64,000 nucleotides of DNA from Metabacillus dongyingensis (GCF_019933155.2 NZ_CP082944.1:1800001-1864000); one strand, 5' to 3'; positions 45,356 through 54,987 are shown, counted from the first letter of the stretch. Translations and numbers: made by a program. The notes: generated from the sequence alone by a model not told the origin.

Positions 45356-46651
45356 TTATAAGATCCGTTCTGTTTCTTCTCTGCCGCATGCGTTCGCAAG
45401 CTTTTTCAGCTGTTTATTTAACATGGTTTTATCAAGGCTGAGCCAATCCTCCTGTTTAATACCTTCATAAATGTAGGCTGAAAATTCCCAAACCTCTTGT
45501 TTTATTTCATTCCGGTTCGTTTCTGCCACCAAAATTAATGCTTTCAGTACAGAAGCCATAACGGAGACATCCTCTTTTCCGTAGTGACGGATCTGATAAA
45601 AACTTTCATATAAGTAGTCGGTGAATGTTGGTTTAAGCAGAACAATCCTGATTTGATTCTGGCTGTCGCGATGATAAGGCGAAGGGGAATGATTTTTTCC
45701 GATCTTCGTCAAAATCTGGGCCAGGTGTTCCATACATGCAATCGCAGTCTCAGGGTCATTTTTCCCGGGAGCAATGCCTCTAAGCGCAATCTCGGCAATT
45801 TTTTGGATGCCGAACTCAATATCATTCTTGGACTCATGATCTGTGTTAAAGGTGATAAATTTAAGAAGTTCATCCTCATCTATAGACTCACTCTCTGATG
45901 AGACCAGCAGCAAAGGTGTATCCACATCGACATAATCCCCCTGATCTTTAGTAAACGAGATGACAAGCTGCTCTTTTTCCGCAAAGTCAATCAGTTCTGA
46001 CAAGGCAATATCCTGAATGTAGCCTTCATACCTGCTTTTTACTTCAACTGTTTTTTCTTTATCTAATGAGAAATCTTCTTCAGGATCGTCTGTTCTTTTT
46101 TTGTCTTCTATAGAAGAAAGGGTTTCTTTTGTGATAGTGGAGATCACGTTGCCGACTTTTATCCATTCCGTCATATGGTGGATGAGAAAAACGAACATGC
46201 CGACACATATAAAGGCGACGATAATCGCCAGGGTCGGTACGATAAAATCGTTGCTTGTTTCATTTTCCCTCACTTGATTTAGCAGGACGAGGGAATAAAT
46301 ATAGCCTCCGATAAAAACTCCAAGCACCCGCTGAATTTTGGAATCTGAGTTGAAATTGTGCAACGTCCGCGGCGAAAAATTAGCAAGGAACGTTGTCAGG
46401 ACGACAAGCACCGACGAAAACGTAATCGTTGTCATCGTTAAAAGCGAAGTCGAAGTAGCGCTGAGAATGGTATGAGCAAGTTCTTTATCTGTTAAAAAGA
46501 CAGATGGAATATACTTGAAATAACCGTTTTCTGCAAGATATCTGTCTCCTGTTATACTCAGTACTGCAAGAATGAAAAAAAGAACGGCGTAGATTGCCGG
46601 TGTGATCCAAAAATTTGATTTCACTTTGACGAGAATCTTTTTAATAGGCAT
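45356..46651 (-). CDS. DUF2254 family membrane protein
   Basis: 431 residues. Four membrane helices lie in the N-terminal half (about 14-34, 55-90 with SLLTMTTITFSSVLVVLTTF, 108-125, 140-165). A soluble part follows, including ISFTKDQGDYVDVDTPLLLV and RGIAPGKNDPETAIACMEHL. This is the DUF2254 layout. The function is unknown. ATG 46651 follows AGGGGGACAGCTC. It is divergent from the queC operon. Confidence 0.82.
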   Translation of the reverse strand: MPIKKILVKVKSNFWITPAIYAVLFFILAVLSITGDRYLAENGYFKYIPSVFLTDKELAHTILSATSTSLLTMTTITFSSVLVVLTTFLANFSPRTLHNFNSDSKIQRVLGVFIGGYIYSLVLLNQVRENETSNDFIVPTLAIIVAFICVGMFVFLIHHMTEWIKVGNVISTITKETLSSIEDKKRTDDPEEDFSLDKEKTVEVKSRYEGYIQDIALSELIDFAEKEQLVISFTKDQGDYVDVDTPLLLVSSESESIDEDELLKFITFNTDHESKNDIEFGIQKIAEIALRGIAPGKNDPETAIACMEHLAQILTKIGKNHSPSPYHRDSQNQIRIVLLKPTFTDYLYESFYQIRHYGKEDVSVMASVLKALILVAETNRNEIKQEVWEFSAYIYEGIKQEDWLSLDKTMLNKQLKKLANACGREETERIL

Positions 46652-46676
46652 GAGCTGTCCCCCTGTATAAAATAGA

Positions 46677-46705
46677 TTGAAGTGTCTGGCCGTTCGTGGT
46701 ATAGT
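46677..46705 (+). promoter_or_regulatory. Sigma-A promoter of the que operon
   Basis: TTGAAG (46677) and TATAGT (46700) are separated by 17 bases, about 45 bases before the preQ1 aptamer. Confidence 0.7.
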
Positions 46706-46747
46706 ATGAACGGTAAAAAAATTGATAAATTCCGCGCAGTTTGTGCG

Positions 46748-46873
46748 GGAGAGGTTCTAGCACAACCCTCTATAAAAAACTAAGTATGAACTGTATCCGA
46801 GTGAGATATAGTTTTTAGTTGGGGATTTTACATGCTAGACACTTCTGAACATATCAGGGTGTCTTTTCTTATG
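46748..46873 (+). promoter_or_regulatory. preQ1-I riboswitch with terminator
   Basis: The aptamer (46748-46783) has AGAGGTTCTAGC, CCCTCTATAAAAAACTAA, the minimal preQ1-I consensus with hairpin and pseudoknot tail. Downstream are a long stem (AACTAAG...TAGTT) and a terminator hairpin AGACAC/GTGTCT with a T-rich tail (46837-46873). PreQ1 binding should shut off queCDEF. Confidence 0.93.
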
Positions 46874-46931
46874 CCGATTTTTAAATCGGGGTTGTGAAAG
46901 AATGCTCTCTTCGAATGAGGAGGACATATAG

Positions 46932-47594
46932 ATGAAAAACGATAAAGCGCTTGTTGTATTCAGCGGCGGCCAGGATAGTACGACATGTTTATTTTGGGCC
47001 TTGAAGCAATTTAAAGAAGTGGAAGTTGTAACGTTTAATTATAACCAGCGCCACAAGCTTGAAATAGAAGTAGCAGAAACCATTGCAAATGAACTTGGAG
47101 TAAGGCACCATCTTTTGGATATGTCACTCTTAAATCAGCTGGCACCTAATGCTCTTACAAGAGATGATATTGAAATTGAACATAAGGAAGGCGAACTTCC
47201 TTCAACCTTTGTACCGGGCAGAAATCTTCTGTTCCTGACGTTTGCGTCTGTGCTTGCTAAACAGATCGGTGCAAAACATATCGTGACAGGAGTCTGTGAA
47301 ACAGATTTCAGCGGATATCCCGATTGCCGCGATGTGTTCGTGAAATCATGCAACGTCACCATCAATTTAGCGATGGATGATCAATTTGTCATTCATACAC
47401 CGCTAATGTGGATCGATAAAGCGGAAACTTGGAAGCTTGCAGATGAACTCGGTGCACTGGACTATGTAAGAGAAAAAACGCTCACATGCTACAACGGTAT
47501 TATCGCAGAAGGCTGCGGAGAATGTCCAGCATGTCACTTAAGGAAAAAAGGGCTTGATGAATATTTGTCCGCAAAAGGAGGGGAGGCGCAATGA
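46932..47594 (+). CDS. queC: 7-cyano-7-deazaguanine synthase
   Basis: 220 residues. The ATP pyrophosphatase loop is [10 protein letters not shown], with [10 protein letters not shown] and the zinc-binding cysteines [13 protein letters not shown]. It converts carboxydeazaguanine to preQ0 using ATP and ammonia. ATG 46932 follows GAGGAGGACATATAG. Its stop overlaps the queD start. First gene behind the preQ1 switch. Confidence 0.97.
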   Translation: MKNDKALVVFSGGQDSTTCLFWALKQFKEVEVVTFNYNQRHKLEIEVAETIANELGVRHHLLDMSLLNQLAPNALTRDDIEIEHKEGELPSTFVPGRNLLFLTFASVLAKQIGAKHIVTGVCETDFSGYPDCRDVFVKSCNVTINLAMDDQFVIHTPLMWIDKAETWKLADELGALDYVREKTLTCYNGIIAEGCGECPACHLRKKGLDEYLSAKGGEAQ

Positions 47595-48028
47595 TTCAGC
47601 AAATGTACCCGCAAACAATTCATCCTTACTCTTATGAACTGAACAAAGATATGCAGATATCTGCGGCTCACTACGTGCCGAATGATGAAGCAGGGAAATG
47701 CCGCCGTATCCATGGTCATACGTATTTTATTAATGTAACGGTTGCGGGAGATGAGCTTGATCAATCCGGGTTCCTCATAAATTTTGCCCATATCAAGGAG
47801 CTCGTGCACGACCGCTTTGACCATACAATTCTAAATGAAAATGAAGTGTTTGATGATCTTGATCCAAATAAATTTCCTACTACTGAAGTAGTGGCTCGCA
47901 CGATTTATGAAATCATCCAGCAGCATTTGGATACACTGGGACACAAACCGAAATGTGTCGGTGTTTTTGTCCGCGAAACACCAACAAGCTACGTAATGTA
48001 CCGTCCCAAGCAGGTGAAAAATGGATGA
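47591..48028 (+). CDS. queD: 6-carboxy-5,6,7,8-tetrahydropterin synthase
   Basis: 145 residues of the T-fold family. The zinc histidines are in SAAHYVPN and [13 protein letters not shown]; the catalytic region [14 protein letters not shown] follows, then [13 protein letters not shown]. It makes carboxytetrahydropterin from dihydroneopterin triphosphate. ATG 47591 overlaps the queC stop (ATGA), and its stop overlaps queE. The ribosome site GGAGGGGAGG lies in the end of queC. Confidence 0.96.
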   Translation: MIQQMYPQTIHPYSYELNKDMQISAAHYVPNDEAGKCRRIHGHTYFINVTVAGDELDQSGFLINFAHIKELVHDRFDHTILNENEVFDDLDPNKFPTTEVVARTIYEIIQQHLDTLGHKPKCVGVFVRETPTSYVMYRPKQVKNG

Positions 48029-48753
48029 AAAAGTTTCCCGTTTTAGAAATTTTCGGCCCGACCATTCAAGGAGAAGGAATGGTTATTGGGCAAAAAACGA
48101 TGTTTGTCCGTACGGCAGGCTGTGACTATTCATGCAGCTGGTGTGACTCTGCTTTCACTTGGGACGGATCCGCAAAAGATGACATTAGGCAATTAACAGC
48201 GGAAGAAATTTGGTCAGAGCTGTTCGAACTTGGCGGAAGCCATTTTTCTCACGTGACAATTTCAGGCGGAAATCCTGCTTTACTTGGGAATCTGAATGAA
48301 CTGATTGATCTTCTTCACGAAAAAAAAGTAAAAGTTGCGATTGAAACACAGGGCAGCCGTCTGCAGCCTTGGTTTGATCAAATTGATGATTTGACCATTT
48401 CGCCAAAACCGCCGAGCTCAGGAATGAAGACTGACTTTGATAAATTGGATGAAATTGTTCGCTATTTAACGGAAAAAAAACGTCTCCATCATGCTAGTTT
48501 AAAAGTAGTTGTATTTGATGAGCAGGATTTGGAGTATGCGAAAATGGTTCACAAGAAATACCCGGAAATCATTTTTTATCTTCAGGTAGGAAATGATTTG
48601 GTCCAAGAACCGGATGATGGGAAATTAATAACTCATTTACTTACAAGATACGAGTGGCTGATCGACCGGGCAGTATCAGAAGAAGATTTAAACAATGCGC
48701 GCGTATTGCCGCAGCTGCACACCCTTGTTTGGGGAAACAAAAGAGGAGTTTAA
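48025..48753 (+). CDS. queE: 7-carboxy-7-deazaguanine synthase, radical SAM
   Basis: Start at ATG 48025, overlapping the queD stop; the longer frame is inside queD. The 242-residue radical SAM enzyme has the cluster motif [14 protein letters not shown], preceded by [13 protein letters not shown], and SGGNPALLG plus [11 protein letters not shown] as in Bacillus QueE. It rearranges carboxytetrahydropterin to carboxydeazaguanine. Third gene in the operon. Confidence 0.96.
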   Translation: MKKFPVLEIFGPTIQGEGMVIGQKTMFVRTAGCDYSCSWCDSAFTWDGSAKDDIRQLTAEEIWSELFELGGSHFSHVTISGGNPALLGNLNELIDLLHEKKVKVAIETQGSRLQPWFDQIDDLTISPKPPSSGMKTDFDKLDEIVRYLTEKKRLHHASLKVVVFDEQDLEYAKMVHKKYPEIIFYLQVGNDLVQEPDDGKLITHLLTRYEWLIDRAVSEEDLNNARVLPQLHTLVWGNKRGV

Positions 48754-48773
48754 CTAAGAAAGGACGGCTGATT

Positions 48774-49271
48774 ATGGCTGGAAGACAAGATTCAGAATTA
48801 ACAGATGTAACATTGCTTGGAAATCAGGGAACAAATTATTTATTCGAATACAGCCCTGACATATTAGAATCATTTGATAATAAACACGAAAACCGCGATT
48901 ATTTTGTGAAATTTAATTGCCCTGAATTTACGAGTCTTTGTCCAAAAACAGGACAGCCTGACTTTGCAACCATCTATATCAGCTATATTCCTGATAAAAA
49001 AATGGTTGAGAGCAAATCATTGAAGCTTTATCTATTCAGCTTCCGCAATCACGGAGACTTCCATGAAGACTGCATGAACATCATCATGAATGATCTGATT
49101 GACCTGATGGACCCTAGATATATTGAAGTGTGGGGCAAGTTTACTCCGCGAGGCGGAATATCAATTGACCCTTATACAAACTACGGAAAACCCGGCACAA
49201 AATATGAACAAATGGCTGAACACCGCATGATGAATCATGATATGTATCCGGAGAAAATCGACAATCGCTGA
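48774..49271 (+). CDS. queF: NADPH-dependent preQ0 reductase
   Basis: Start at ATG 48774 after AGAAAGGACGG; the longer frame lies inside queE. The 165-residue T-fold enzyme carries the active cysteine in [13 protein letters not shown], and the QueF signature [20 protein letters not shown]. It reduces the nitrile preQ0 to preQ1, the riboswitch ligand. It ends the queuosine precursor operon. Confidence 0.97.
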   Translation: MAGRQDSELTDVTLLGNQGTNYLFEYSPDILESFDNKHENRDYFVKFNCPEFTSLCPKTGQPDFATIYISYIPDKKMVESKSLKLYLFSFRNHGDFHEDCMNIIMNDLIDLMDPRYIEVWGKFTPRGGISIDPYTNYGKPGTKYEQMAEHRMMNHDMYPEKIDNR

Positions 49272-49308
49272 TAAAAGCTGAAATTATTTTCAAGCATAAT
49301 TTGCTTTT
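49272..49308 (+). terminator. Weak terminator after queF
   Basis: AAGC and AAATTAT pair with ATAATTT and GCTT around a short loop, followed by five T. The stem is AT-rich. Confidence 0.5.
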
Positions 49309-49377
49309 TAAAATAATACATGTTATATTTATTAAGAATTATTTTTGTTCGGTACGCAAGGAAAGAACAAGTGCTAA

Positions 49378-49656
<279 letters not shown>

Positions 49657-49673
49657 TTTTAAGCTGACATATA

Positions 49674-49705
49674 AAACAGTCTCTTTTATAGAGGCTGTTT
49701 TTTTG
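49674..49705 (+). terminator. Terminator of cspC
   Basis: AAACAG-CTCT pairs with AGAG-CTGTTT around TTTAT, followed by more T. Confidence 0.85.
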
Positions 49706-49884
49706 TGTTCAATTTTATTTTCATTATAGCAAACCGAAAGTAAGGGTGAGTATAAGCGGTCAGAAAAGTGAAGAGTATGCGGGAGCAGTGAAGAAAGCCA
49801 ATACAGATGATTACATAAAATAAATAAAATAAGAAACACTACAAATTGTACGTTAATAAATCAAATGAAAGAAGGAATCAAAAA

Positions 49885-50091
49885 ATGACAGTAGGAGCAC
49901 AAGTTAAGCAAACAATCGCTGGATTAAAAAGTGCACAAGCCAGTTTAGAAACCTTTGCACTTGCTACCGATAATCAACAAGCTAAACAGCTTTACCAACA
50001 AGCCGCTCAACAAACACAGGCTGTGGTTGACAGTATCTCTCCGCGTCTTCAGGAAATCGAACAAGAAGAACCTCAATATAATCAACAATAA
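49885..50091 (+). CDS. DUF1657 protein, first gene of a spoVA2mob-like operon
   Basis: Start at ATG 49885 after GAAGGAATC. The 68-residue protein (QVKQTIAGLKSAQASLE, ATDNQQAKQLYQQAA) is predicted helical and matches DUF1657, a family found with mobile spoVA operons. Its role is unknown. A paralogue is at 52514 and a fused copy ends the gene at 52754. A strong hairpin separates it from the lipoprotein gene. Confidence 0.82.
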   Translation: MTVGAQVKQTIAGLKSAQASLETFALATDNQQAKQLYQQAAQQTQAVVDSISPRLQEIEQEEPQYNQQ

Positions 50092-50103
50092 ATAGGCGAG
50101 ACA

Positions 50104-50132
50104 AAAGGTTGGTTGGCTGTTAACCAACCTTT
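50104..50132 (+). terminator. Perfect 11-bp hairpin inside the spoVA operon
   Basis: AAAGGTTGGTT and AACCAACCTTT pair perfectly around GGCTGTT, followed by a weak T/C tract. It may partly terminate or stabilise the first transcript so that the DUF1657 protein is made in excess. Confidence 0.6.
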
Positions 50133-50168
50133 CTCTTCTTAAATAATGAAAAAACATGAGGTGATTTC

Positions 50169-50639
50169 ATGAACAAAACAATTAAATTAATCATTTTTCT
50201 TTTATTACTAACAGCCATCGGACTAAGCTCAGGATGCAACGGAAATCTGAATCAGCAAGTGTCTGAAAATAATGATATGAATATCAAATATGTACATACA
50301 AGCGGGCCAATTGATCAAACAGTTGCCAATCAATCAAAAGAAAAAGTAGTAAAAAAAGAGGAGATTTCGTCTGTAAAAGCTGTGAATACAGATAAGGAGC
50401 TGTTATTGGCTGTAAAAGTCCACCAATTTGATCGGTTTCGATTAAAGAGCATCAAAAAGAAACTGAAGCTAGACTTAGAAAAAATGCATCCCGAGTATAA
50501 AATCTTCGTTTCGACTGATCAAAAAATATATTTGGAACTGGAACAATTAGAACAAAAACTGCAAAAAGATCATACCCAAATGAAATCATTAAAAAAAGAT
50601 TTCGATAAAATTAAAAGTCTTATGAAGGAAAAAGCATGA
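50169..50639 (+). CDS. YhcN/YlaJ-type sporulation lipoprotein
   Basis: 156 residues. A lipoprotein signal (FLLLLTAIGLSSGC, lipobox SSGC) is followed by a charged domain with ELLLAVKVHQFDRFRLKSI and a lysine/glutamate-rich C-terminal helix. It fits the YhcN/YlaJ lipoproteins of the spore inner membrane that affect germination. ATG 50169 follows GAGGTGATTTC. It is the second gene of the spoVA2mob-type order. Confidence 0.78.
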   Translation: MNKTIKLIIFLLLLTAIGLSSGCNGNLNQQVSENNDMNIKYVHTSGPIDQTVANQSKEKVVKKEEISSVKAVNTDKELLLAVKVHQFDRFRLKSIKKKLKLDLEKMHPEYKIFVSTDQKIYLELEQLEQKLQKDHTQMKSLKKDFDKIKSLMKEKA

Positions 50640-50655
50640 TGAAAGAGGGGCAGGC

Positions 50656-51135
50656 ATGTCTAATAAGCAAAAGAAACAATTAACACCTGTACAACAAGAA
50701 TATCAAACCCTTGAAAAGCAGCTAGAAACAAAAAGACCGGTTTTTAAAAATTGTATAAAGGCATTTTTAACGGGTGGATTCATTTGCTTGATCGGCCAAT
50801 GTATTCAAATGTTTTATATTTATTATTTTGATTTTACTGACCAGACAGCTGGAAATCCGACAGTTGGTACGTTAATTTTCATCTCTATGCTTCTTACAGG
50901 TTTTGGAGTCTATGATCGAATCGCACAATTTGGAGGGGCTGGTTCTGCTGTTCCGGTTACGGGCTTTGGAAACGCAGTCATATCCGCAGCCATTGAACAT
51001 CGAACTGAAGGGTTTGTGCTGGGTGTAGGCGGTAATATGTTTAAATTAGCCGGCTCTGTCATCTTGTTCGGTACTTTTTCCGCGTTTGTGATTGCTACAA
51101 TCAAAACCATTCTTATCCAGTGGGGTGGCTTGTAA
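50656..51135 (+). CDS. spoVAC: Stage V sporulation protein AC
   Basis: 159 residues. A basic head (MSNKQKKQLTPVQQEYQ) is followed by four membrane helices (about 35-55, 70-90, 95-120, 135-155). The signature block AQFGGAGSAVPVTGFGNAV is common to SpoVAC and SpoVAE. SpoVAC forms the mechanosensitive inner-membrane channel for calcium-dipicolinate in spores. ATG 50656 follows AAGAGGGGC. Its stop overlaps the spoVAD start by one base. Plasmid or chromosomal spoVA copies should be distinguished from this mobile type by phylogeny. Confidence 0.92.
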   Translation: MSNKQKKQLTPVQQEYQTLEKQLETKRPVFKNCIKAFLTGGFICLIGQCIQMFYIYYFDFTDQTAGNPTVGTLIFISMLLTGFGVYDRIAQFGGAGSAVPVTGFGNAVISAAIEHRTEGFVLGVGGNMFKLAGSVILFGTFSAFVIATIKTILIQWGGL

Positions 51136-52145
51136 TGTTAATGGGCCATCGTACGTGGATATTTGAGAACAAACCGGTCATTCTCTCCACTGGAACTGTC
51201 GGCGGACCGTTTGAAGCAGAAGGGTTACTGGCTGAAGATTTTGATCTTCTTCATTCCGATTTATGGTTAGAACAAGATTCCTACGAAAAAGCCCATAAAG
51301 TACTAATTGAAGAAGCCAGTCAAAGAGCAATTGAAAAAGCTGGTCTTCAAAAGGAGCAAATTCAGTTTTTCCTTGGAGGAGACCTTATTAATCAAATTAC
51401 TCCTACAAGCTTTGCGTGCCGGACATTAGGGACACCATATCTTGGGTTGTTTGGTGCCTGTTCGACCTCAATGGAGGGACTCGCTCTTGGCGCCTATCTA
51501 GTTAACACCAAAGGAGCCAAATATTTATTAACTGGAGCTTCAAGCCATAACACTGCTGTTGAAAAACAGTTTCGTTATCCGACTGAGTACGGCGGACAGA
51601 AACCGCCTACAGCCCAATGGACTGTAACTGGTGCAGGAGTTGCTTTGTTAGGTCAATCAGGAGAGGGCCCTCGTGTTACATCTGCTACGATTGGCCGTGT
51701 CATTGATATGGGAATGACCGATCCATTTAACATGGGTGGTGCAATGGCTCCCGCTGCGGTTGATACGATTGAGGCTCATTTAACAGAACGAAATCTAGAT
51801 CCCTCCTACTATGATTTGATTGTAACAGGAGATCTTGGTCAAATTGGCCACGAAGTTTCACTTGATTTATTTAAAAAACATGGAACCCCAATAAATGAAA
51901 AACAGTATCAGGACTGTGGAATGATGATCTACCGGGAAGGGCAGCCAGTACTCGCTGGAGCCAGCGGGCCGGCATGTTCGGCAACGGTCGTATATGGTCA
52001 CTTATTAAACCGGATGAAAAAAGGTGAGTTTAAACGCATATTGGTTGCAGCGACTGGTGCTCTATTATCGCCTTTAAGCTTTCAGCAAAATGAAACGATT
52101 CCTTGTATAGCTCATGCAGTGTCGATAGAATACGGAGGTGAATAA
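51135..52145 (+). CDS. spoVAD: Stage V sporulation protein AD
   Basis: Start at ATG 51135 after TGGGGTGG; a GTG 15 bases upstream lies inside spoVAC. The 336-residue soluble protein has a thiolase-like fold with [16 protein letters not shown] (cysteine nucleophile region). SpoVAD binds dipicolinic acid and is needed for its uptake into the spore. Length and layout fit the family. Confidence 0.93.
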   Translation: MLMGHRTWIFENKPVILSTGTVGGPFEAEGLLAEDFDLLHSDLWLEQDSYEKAHKVLIEEASQRAIEKAGLQKEQIQFFLGGDLINQITPTSFACRTLGTPYLGLFGACSTSMEGLALGAYLVNTKGAKYLLTGASSHNTAVEKQFRYPTEYGGQKPPTAQWTVTGAGVALLGQSGEGPRVTSATIGRVIDMGMTDPFNMGGAMAPAAVDTIEAHLTERNLDPSYYDLIVTGDLGQIGHEVSLDLFKKHGTPINEKQYQDCGMMIYREGQPVLAGASGPACSATVVYGHLLNRMKKGEFKRILVAATGALLSPLSFQQNETIPCIAHAVSIEYGGE

Positions 52146-52150
52146 CGATC

Positions 52151-52501
52151 ATGATTTTCTTTTGGGCTTTTGTCGTAGGCGGTTTGATTTGCGTAGTTGG
52201 GCAAATTATGTTTGATGTGTTTAAACTCACACCTGCTCACACATTAAGTACATTCGTTGTCATTGGTGCCATTCTTGATGGATTTGGTTTATATGAACCG
52301 TTTATCGATTTTGCAGGAGCAGGAGCTACGGTTCCGATTACGAGTTTCGGAAATTCCCTTGTGCATGGCGCGATGGAAGAAGCTGAAAAACATGGATTAG
52401 TCGGTGTAATATCGGGAATGTTTGAAGTGACAAGTGCCGGTATTTCTGCTGCCATCATTTTCGGAATGATTGGCGCCATGCTTTTTAAACCTAAAGGATA
52501 A
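52151..52501 (+). CDS. spoVAE: Stage V sporulation protein AE (SpoVAEb type)
   Basis: 116 residues with three membrane helices. The SpoVA signature is [21 protein letters not shown]. It corresponds to the SpoVAEb subunit of the dipicolinate channel. ATG/GTG start at 52151 lies six bases past the spoVAD stop; the AGGTG site is inside spoVAD. Confidence 0.9.
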   Translation: MIFFWAFVVGGLICVVGQIMFDVFKLTPAHTLSTFVVIGAILDGFGLYEPFIDFAGAGATVPITSFGNSLVHGAMEEAEKHGLVGVISGMFEVTSAGISAAIIFGMIGAMLFKPKG

Positions 52502-52513
52502 GGAGGATCCGTA

Positions 52514-52720
52514 ATGACCATCGCATCAGATGTAAAACAATGTTTTGCTCAGCTAAAAGGTATTGAGGCTGATCTATCAAGTTTAGCGTTACGGACTCAA
52601 GCTAATGAATCAAAACGTACATTACATGAAACCATGATGATCGTGCATGAAATATCTGCAGATTTAAAAAAGCGAATTGGGGAATTGGAGCGAGAAGAGT
52701 CTCAATATAAAGGTTTTTAG
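52514..52720 (+). CDS. DUF1657 protein, second copy
   Basis: 68 residues (CFAQLKGIEADLSSLALR, ANESKRTLHETMMIV, ELEREESQYKGF). It is clearly related to the product at 49885 and ends with the same EExQY-type tail. ATG 52514 follows AAGGAGGATCCG. Its role within spoVA2mob operons is unknown. Confidence 0.82.
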   Translation: MTIASDVKQCFAQLKGIEADLSSLALRTQANESKRTLHETMMIVHEISADLKKRIGELEREESQYKGF

Positions 52721-52753
52721 GATAAACCATTCTTAAACAGGAGGTGTTAAACA

Positions 52754-53614
52754 GTGCCTGAGTGGTTAGATGTAGTAGTACGGGCATTATTATTTGTAGT
52801 TGTCTTATTTCTAATTACAAAATGGTTAGGTAAAAAGCAGCTTTCCGAACTTTCATTTTTTGAATATGTCACTGGCATAACAATTGGAAGTATTGCAGGA
52901 GAAGTTGTTATGGGTCTTGAAAAGAACATGTTTAACGGGATAATCGGAATCTTGATCTTCGCTTCAATGCCTTTTTTAGCAGGTTTGATTTCTTTAAAAA
53001 GCAAAGTTTTTCGCGATTTTATAGAAGGGAAAGCAACCGTTTTTATTAAAGATGGGAAAATCATGGAAGATAACTTAAAAAAGGAAAAATACACAACTGA
53101 TGAGTTGCTGGAATTGCTTCGAAAGAAGGATGTCTTCCAGGTGGCTGATGTGGAATTTGCGTTATTAGAGCCGACCGGGGAATTAAGTGTTTTATTAAAA
53201 AAAGAAAATCAGCCTTTAACTCCGAAAGTTGTAAACTTAAATGTTGCTTCCATTAAGGAACCCCAGAGCGTCATTATGGATGGAGAAATCTTAGATGAGC
53301 CGCTGTCTACTAGTGGCCGAAGCAGAAATTGGCTGAAAACTGAACTGGAAAAACTGGGAGTTACCATTGAAAATGTTTTTCTTGGACAGGTAGATTCTTA
53401 CGGTCAATTAACCGTTGACCTCTTTGATGATAAACTTCAAGTCCCATCTCCTCAAGAAAAACCATTAGTTTTCGCCGCAATGAAAAAATGTCAGGCGGAC
53501 TTAGAGTTATTTGCACTTGGAACTGAATCAACTGAGGCAAAGCAAATGTATAGTGAAAATAGTAAAAAATTACAAGAAGCTATAGACAAATTAAGTCCTA
53601 TTTTAAAAAGTTAA
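52754..53614 (+). CDS. DUF421 (YetF-like) membrane protein fused to a DUF1657 domain
   Basis: 286 residues. Three membrane helices (about 8-25, 35-55, 60-78) belong to DUF421 and carry KQLSELSFFEYVTGITIGS. The soluble YetF domain continues to about residue 225. The last 50 residues (MKKCQADLELFALGTEST, AKQMYSENSKKLQEAI) are a DUF1657 domain. GTG 52754 follows CAGGAGGTG. This fusion is the usual last gene of spoVA2mob-type operons as I recall. YetF homologues elsewhere also affect spores. Confidence 0.82.
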   Translation: MPEWLDVVVRALLFVVVLFLITKWLGKKQLSELSFFEYVTGITIGSIAGEVVMGLEKNMFNGIIGILIFASMPFLAGLISLKSKVFRDFIEGKATVFIKDGKIMEDNLKKEKYTTDELLELLRKKDVFQVADVEFALLEPTGELSVLLKKENQPLTPKVVNLNVASIKEPQSVIMDGEILDEPLSTSGRSRNWLKTELEKLGVTIENVFLGQVDSYGQLTVDLFDDKLQVPSPQEKPLVFAAMKKCQADLELFALGTESTEAKQMYSENSKKLQEAIDKLSPILKS

Positions 53615-53743
53615 GATAACATTTCATCGAAATAGTGATATTCAGAATGATGAAAGCATCGCTTTTCCTTAACAATCATGAATGAATAGTCAAAAAATGT
53701 AACGCTGCTATTGAAGCTTTTCTTAAAAACTGGTTCTTAAGAG

Positions 53744-53779
53744 AAGCGCACTCCTGATATAGTGGAATGTGCTTTTTTC
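53744..53779 (+). terminator. Terminator of the spoVA operon
   Basis: AAGCGCACTCC and GGAATGTGCTT pair with G-U and one mismatch around TGATATAGT, followed by six T. Confidence 0.75.
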
Positions 53780-53920
53780 CAGATGTAATTAATAACCTGT
53801 TTAAACCTTGAATCTCTTAAAGCAGCACCTAACTTAGAGGGAATTCATTTTCCCGATTTTTACATATTTCCCGCTTTGAAGGGAAATTTATGTGTAACAA
53901 TATAGTCAGGAGACATTATT

Positions 53921-54433
53921 ATGAACTACAAAGTATTTAAGACAATCAATCAGCTTTCCGGACGTTGTTCTCCAATTGACTGGCTGATGATATTGATATC
54001 AAATAAGATTCGTTACGTGTTTATTTTTGTTTTAATTTTCATGCGATTTAGTAAATCTTACAAAAAAGTGTCACAAAAAGCGGTGATATCAGCGGGGATG
54101 ACTTTATTTATTCATATTTTGATAAAAATGGTGTATTTTAAACCGCGGCCGTTTGTGAAACGACAGGTCGGCATACTCATTCCTTCAAAAATGGATTCTT
54201 CATTTCCAAGTAAACATACGCTGCTTGTATTTGCTGTATCTACTACTATCTTTCTTTATAATCGTATCTTTGGTTCAATCATGTGGGTATTATCTTTGTT
54301 GACTGGCTTCTCGCGTATTTGGGTAGGACATCATTATCCATCTGATATTATCGGAAGTGCTTTTATTGCGACTATGACAAGTATTCTGTTAGATAAAATT
54401 TCCAGTTGCACAAACTATTTTGTCCGTCGATAG
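53921..54433 (+). CDS. PAP2 superfamily phosphatase
   Basis: 170 residues with about five membrane helices. The three phosphatase motifs are KMVYFKPRP, SFPSKHT (PSGH variant with K for G) and SRIWVGHHYPSD. It resembles BcrC/YodM-type undecaprenyl-pyrophosphate or phosphatidylglycerophosphate phosphatases that act on the outer membrane face. ATG 53921 follows CAGGAGACATT. It is separate from the spoVA operon by a terminator and 300 bases. Confidence 0.85.
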   Translation: MNYKVFKTINQLSGRCSPIDWLMILISNKIRYVFIFVLIFMRFSKSYKKVSQKAVISAGMTLFIHILIKMVYFKPRPFVKRQVGILIPSKMDSSFPSKHTLLVFAVSTTIFLYNRIFGSIMWVLSLLTGFSRIWVGHHYPSDIIGSAFIATMTSILLDKISSCTNYFVRR

Positions 54434-54664
54434 CTGCTGAATTTAAGTAGAAATAATGTGTGATTATTATTTTCTTTTTTAAAAAATTAAAAATTCTAAC
54501 TCCAAGACCGAATAAAAGACGCCCGCATCTTTCCTCTATTCTTTCTGCCAAACATCTTTAACAAGTTTTTCCTTCTCTTTTAATACAATAGCGCAGGTAT
54601 CCTTTTGAAAGGACAAGCGTTTTTTATATAGAGAGGATGAACAGCCAGAAAACCTTAAAACTTA
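54434..54664. other. Intergenic region downstream of the PAP2 gene
   Basis: About 230 AT-rich bases with no supported gene. A GAGAGGATG at about 54635 starts only a 16-codon frame with the ribosome site too close. Confidence 0.5.
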
Positions 54665-54692
54665 AAAACCCCCGCTCAAAACCTTGAGCGGG
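54665..54692 (-). terminator. GC-rich terminator on the minus strand
   Basis: CCCCCGCTCAA and TTGAGCGGGGG form a perfect 11-bp stem with an AACC loop. On the minus strand it is followed by TTTTTAAG. It most likely ends the transcript of the small minus-strand gene at 54781. Confidence 0.85.
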
Positions 54693-54780
54693 GGGAGGTA
54701 TCATGTTACAAGCTTTGTTAAATGGTTGCTTTCATTTTAGCACAGGTTTGCAGGATTACCTAATAAAAAGTGATTATTTA

Positions 54781-54912
54781 TTATTTACGTCCAGATTGAT
54801 GATTTGATACGGGTGGCTTGCTGGTTTTAGGCTTTAAATTCTTTAGCCTGCTTTTTATATAGTCCTTCAGCATGTCACGCTTGCGTTTCTGACGCTTGTC
54901 TCGGTTCTTCAT
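54781..54912 (-). CDS. Very basic small protein, 43 aa
   Basis: ATG 54912 follows AGGATGGTG on the minus strand. The product begins MKNRDKRQKRKRDMLKDY and ends SNHQSGRK, with K/R about a third of residues. Such small basic proteins may bind nucleic acid or be minor spore proteins; I do not recognise the family. The terminator lies about 90 bases further down. Confidence 0.55.
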   Translation of the reverse strand: MKNRDKRQKRKRDMLKDYIKSRLKNLKPKTSKPPVSNHQSGRK

Positions 54913-54987
54913 AATGTCACCATCCTATTTCATAGAAATATGGCCTTACTTTTATTATAACTCGAAACCTGGCGGGACAACATGCTT

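Noticed and set aside
49780..49860. Sigma-G promoter for the spoVA operon (GTATG...CAATACA)
   Set aside because: The spacer is about 19 bases and the -10 matches only partly; I could not support a site although one is expected.
53620..53920. Transposon end next to the spoVA2mob-like operon
   Set aside because: I looked for inverted repeats or transposase remains on both sides and saw only a terminator and AT-rich DNA.
54703..54807. 34-codon frame with GGGGGGAGGT ribosome-like site
   Set aside because: The site is the right arm of the minus-strand terminator and the peptide has no recognisable character; a type I toxin was considered but it lacks the short hydrophobic helix.
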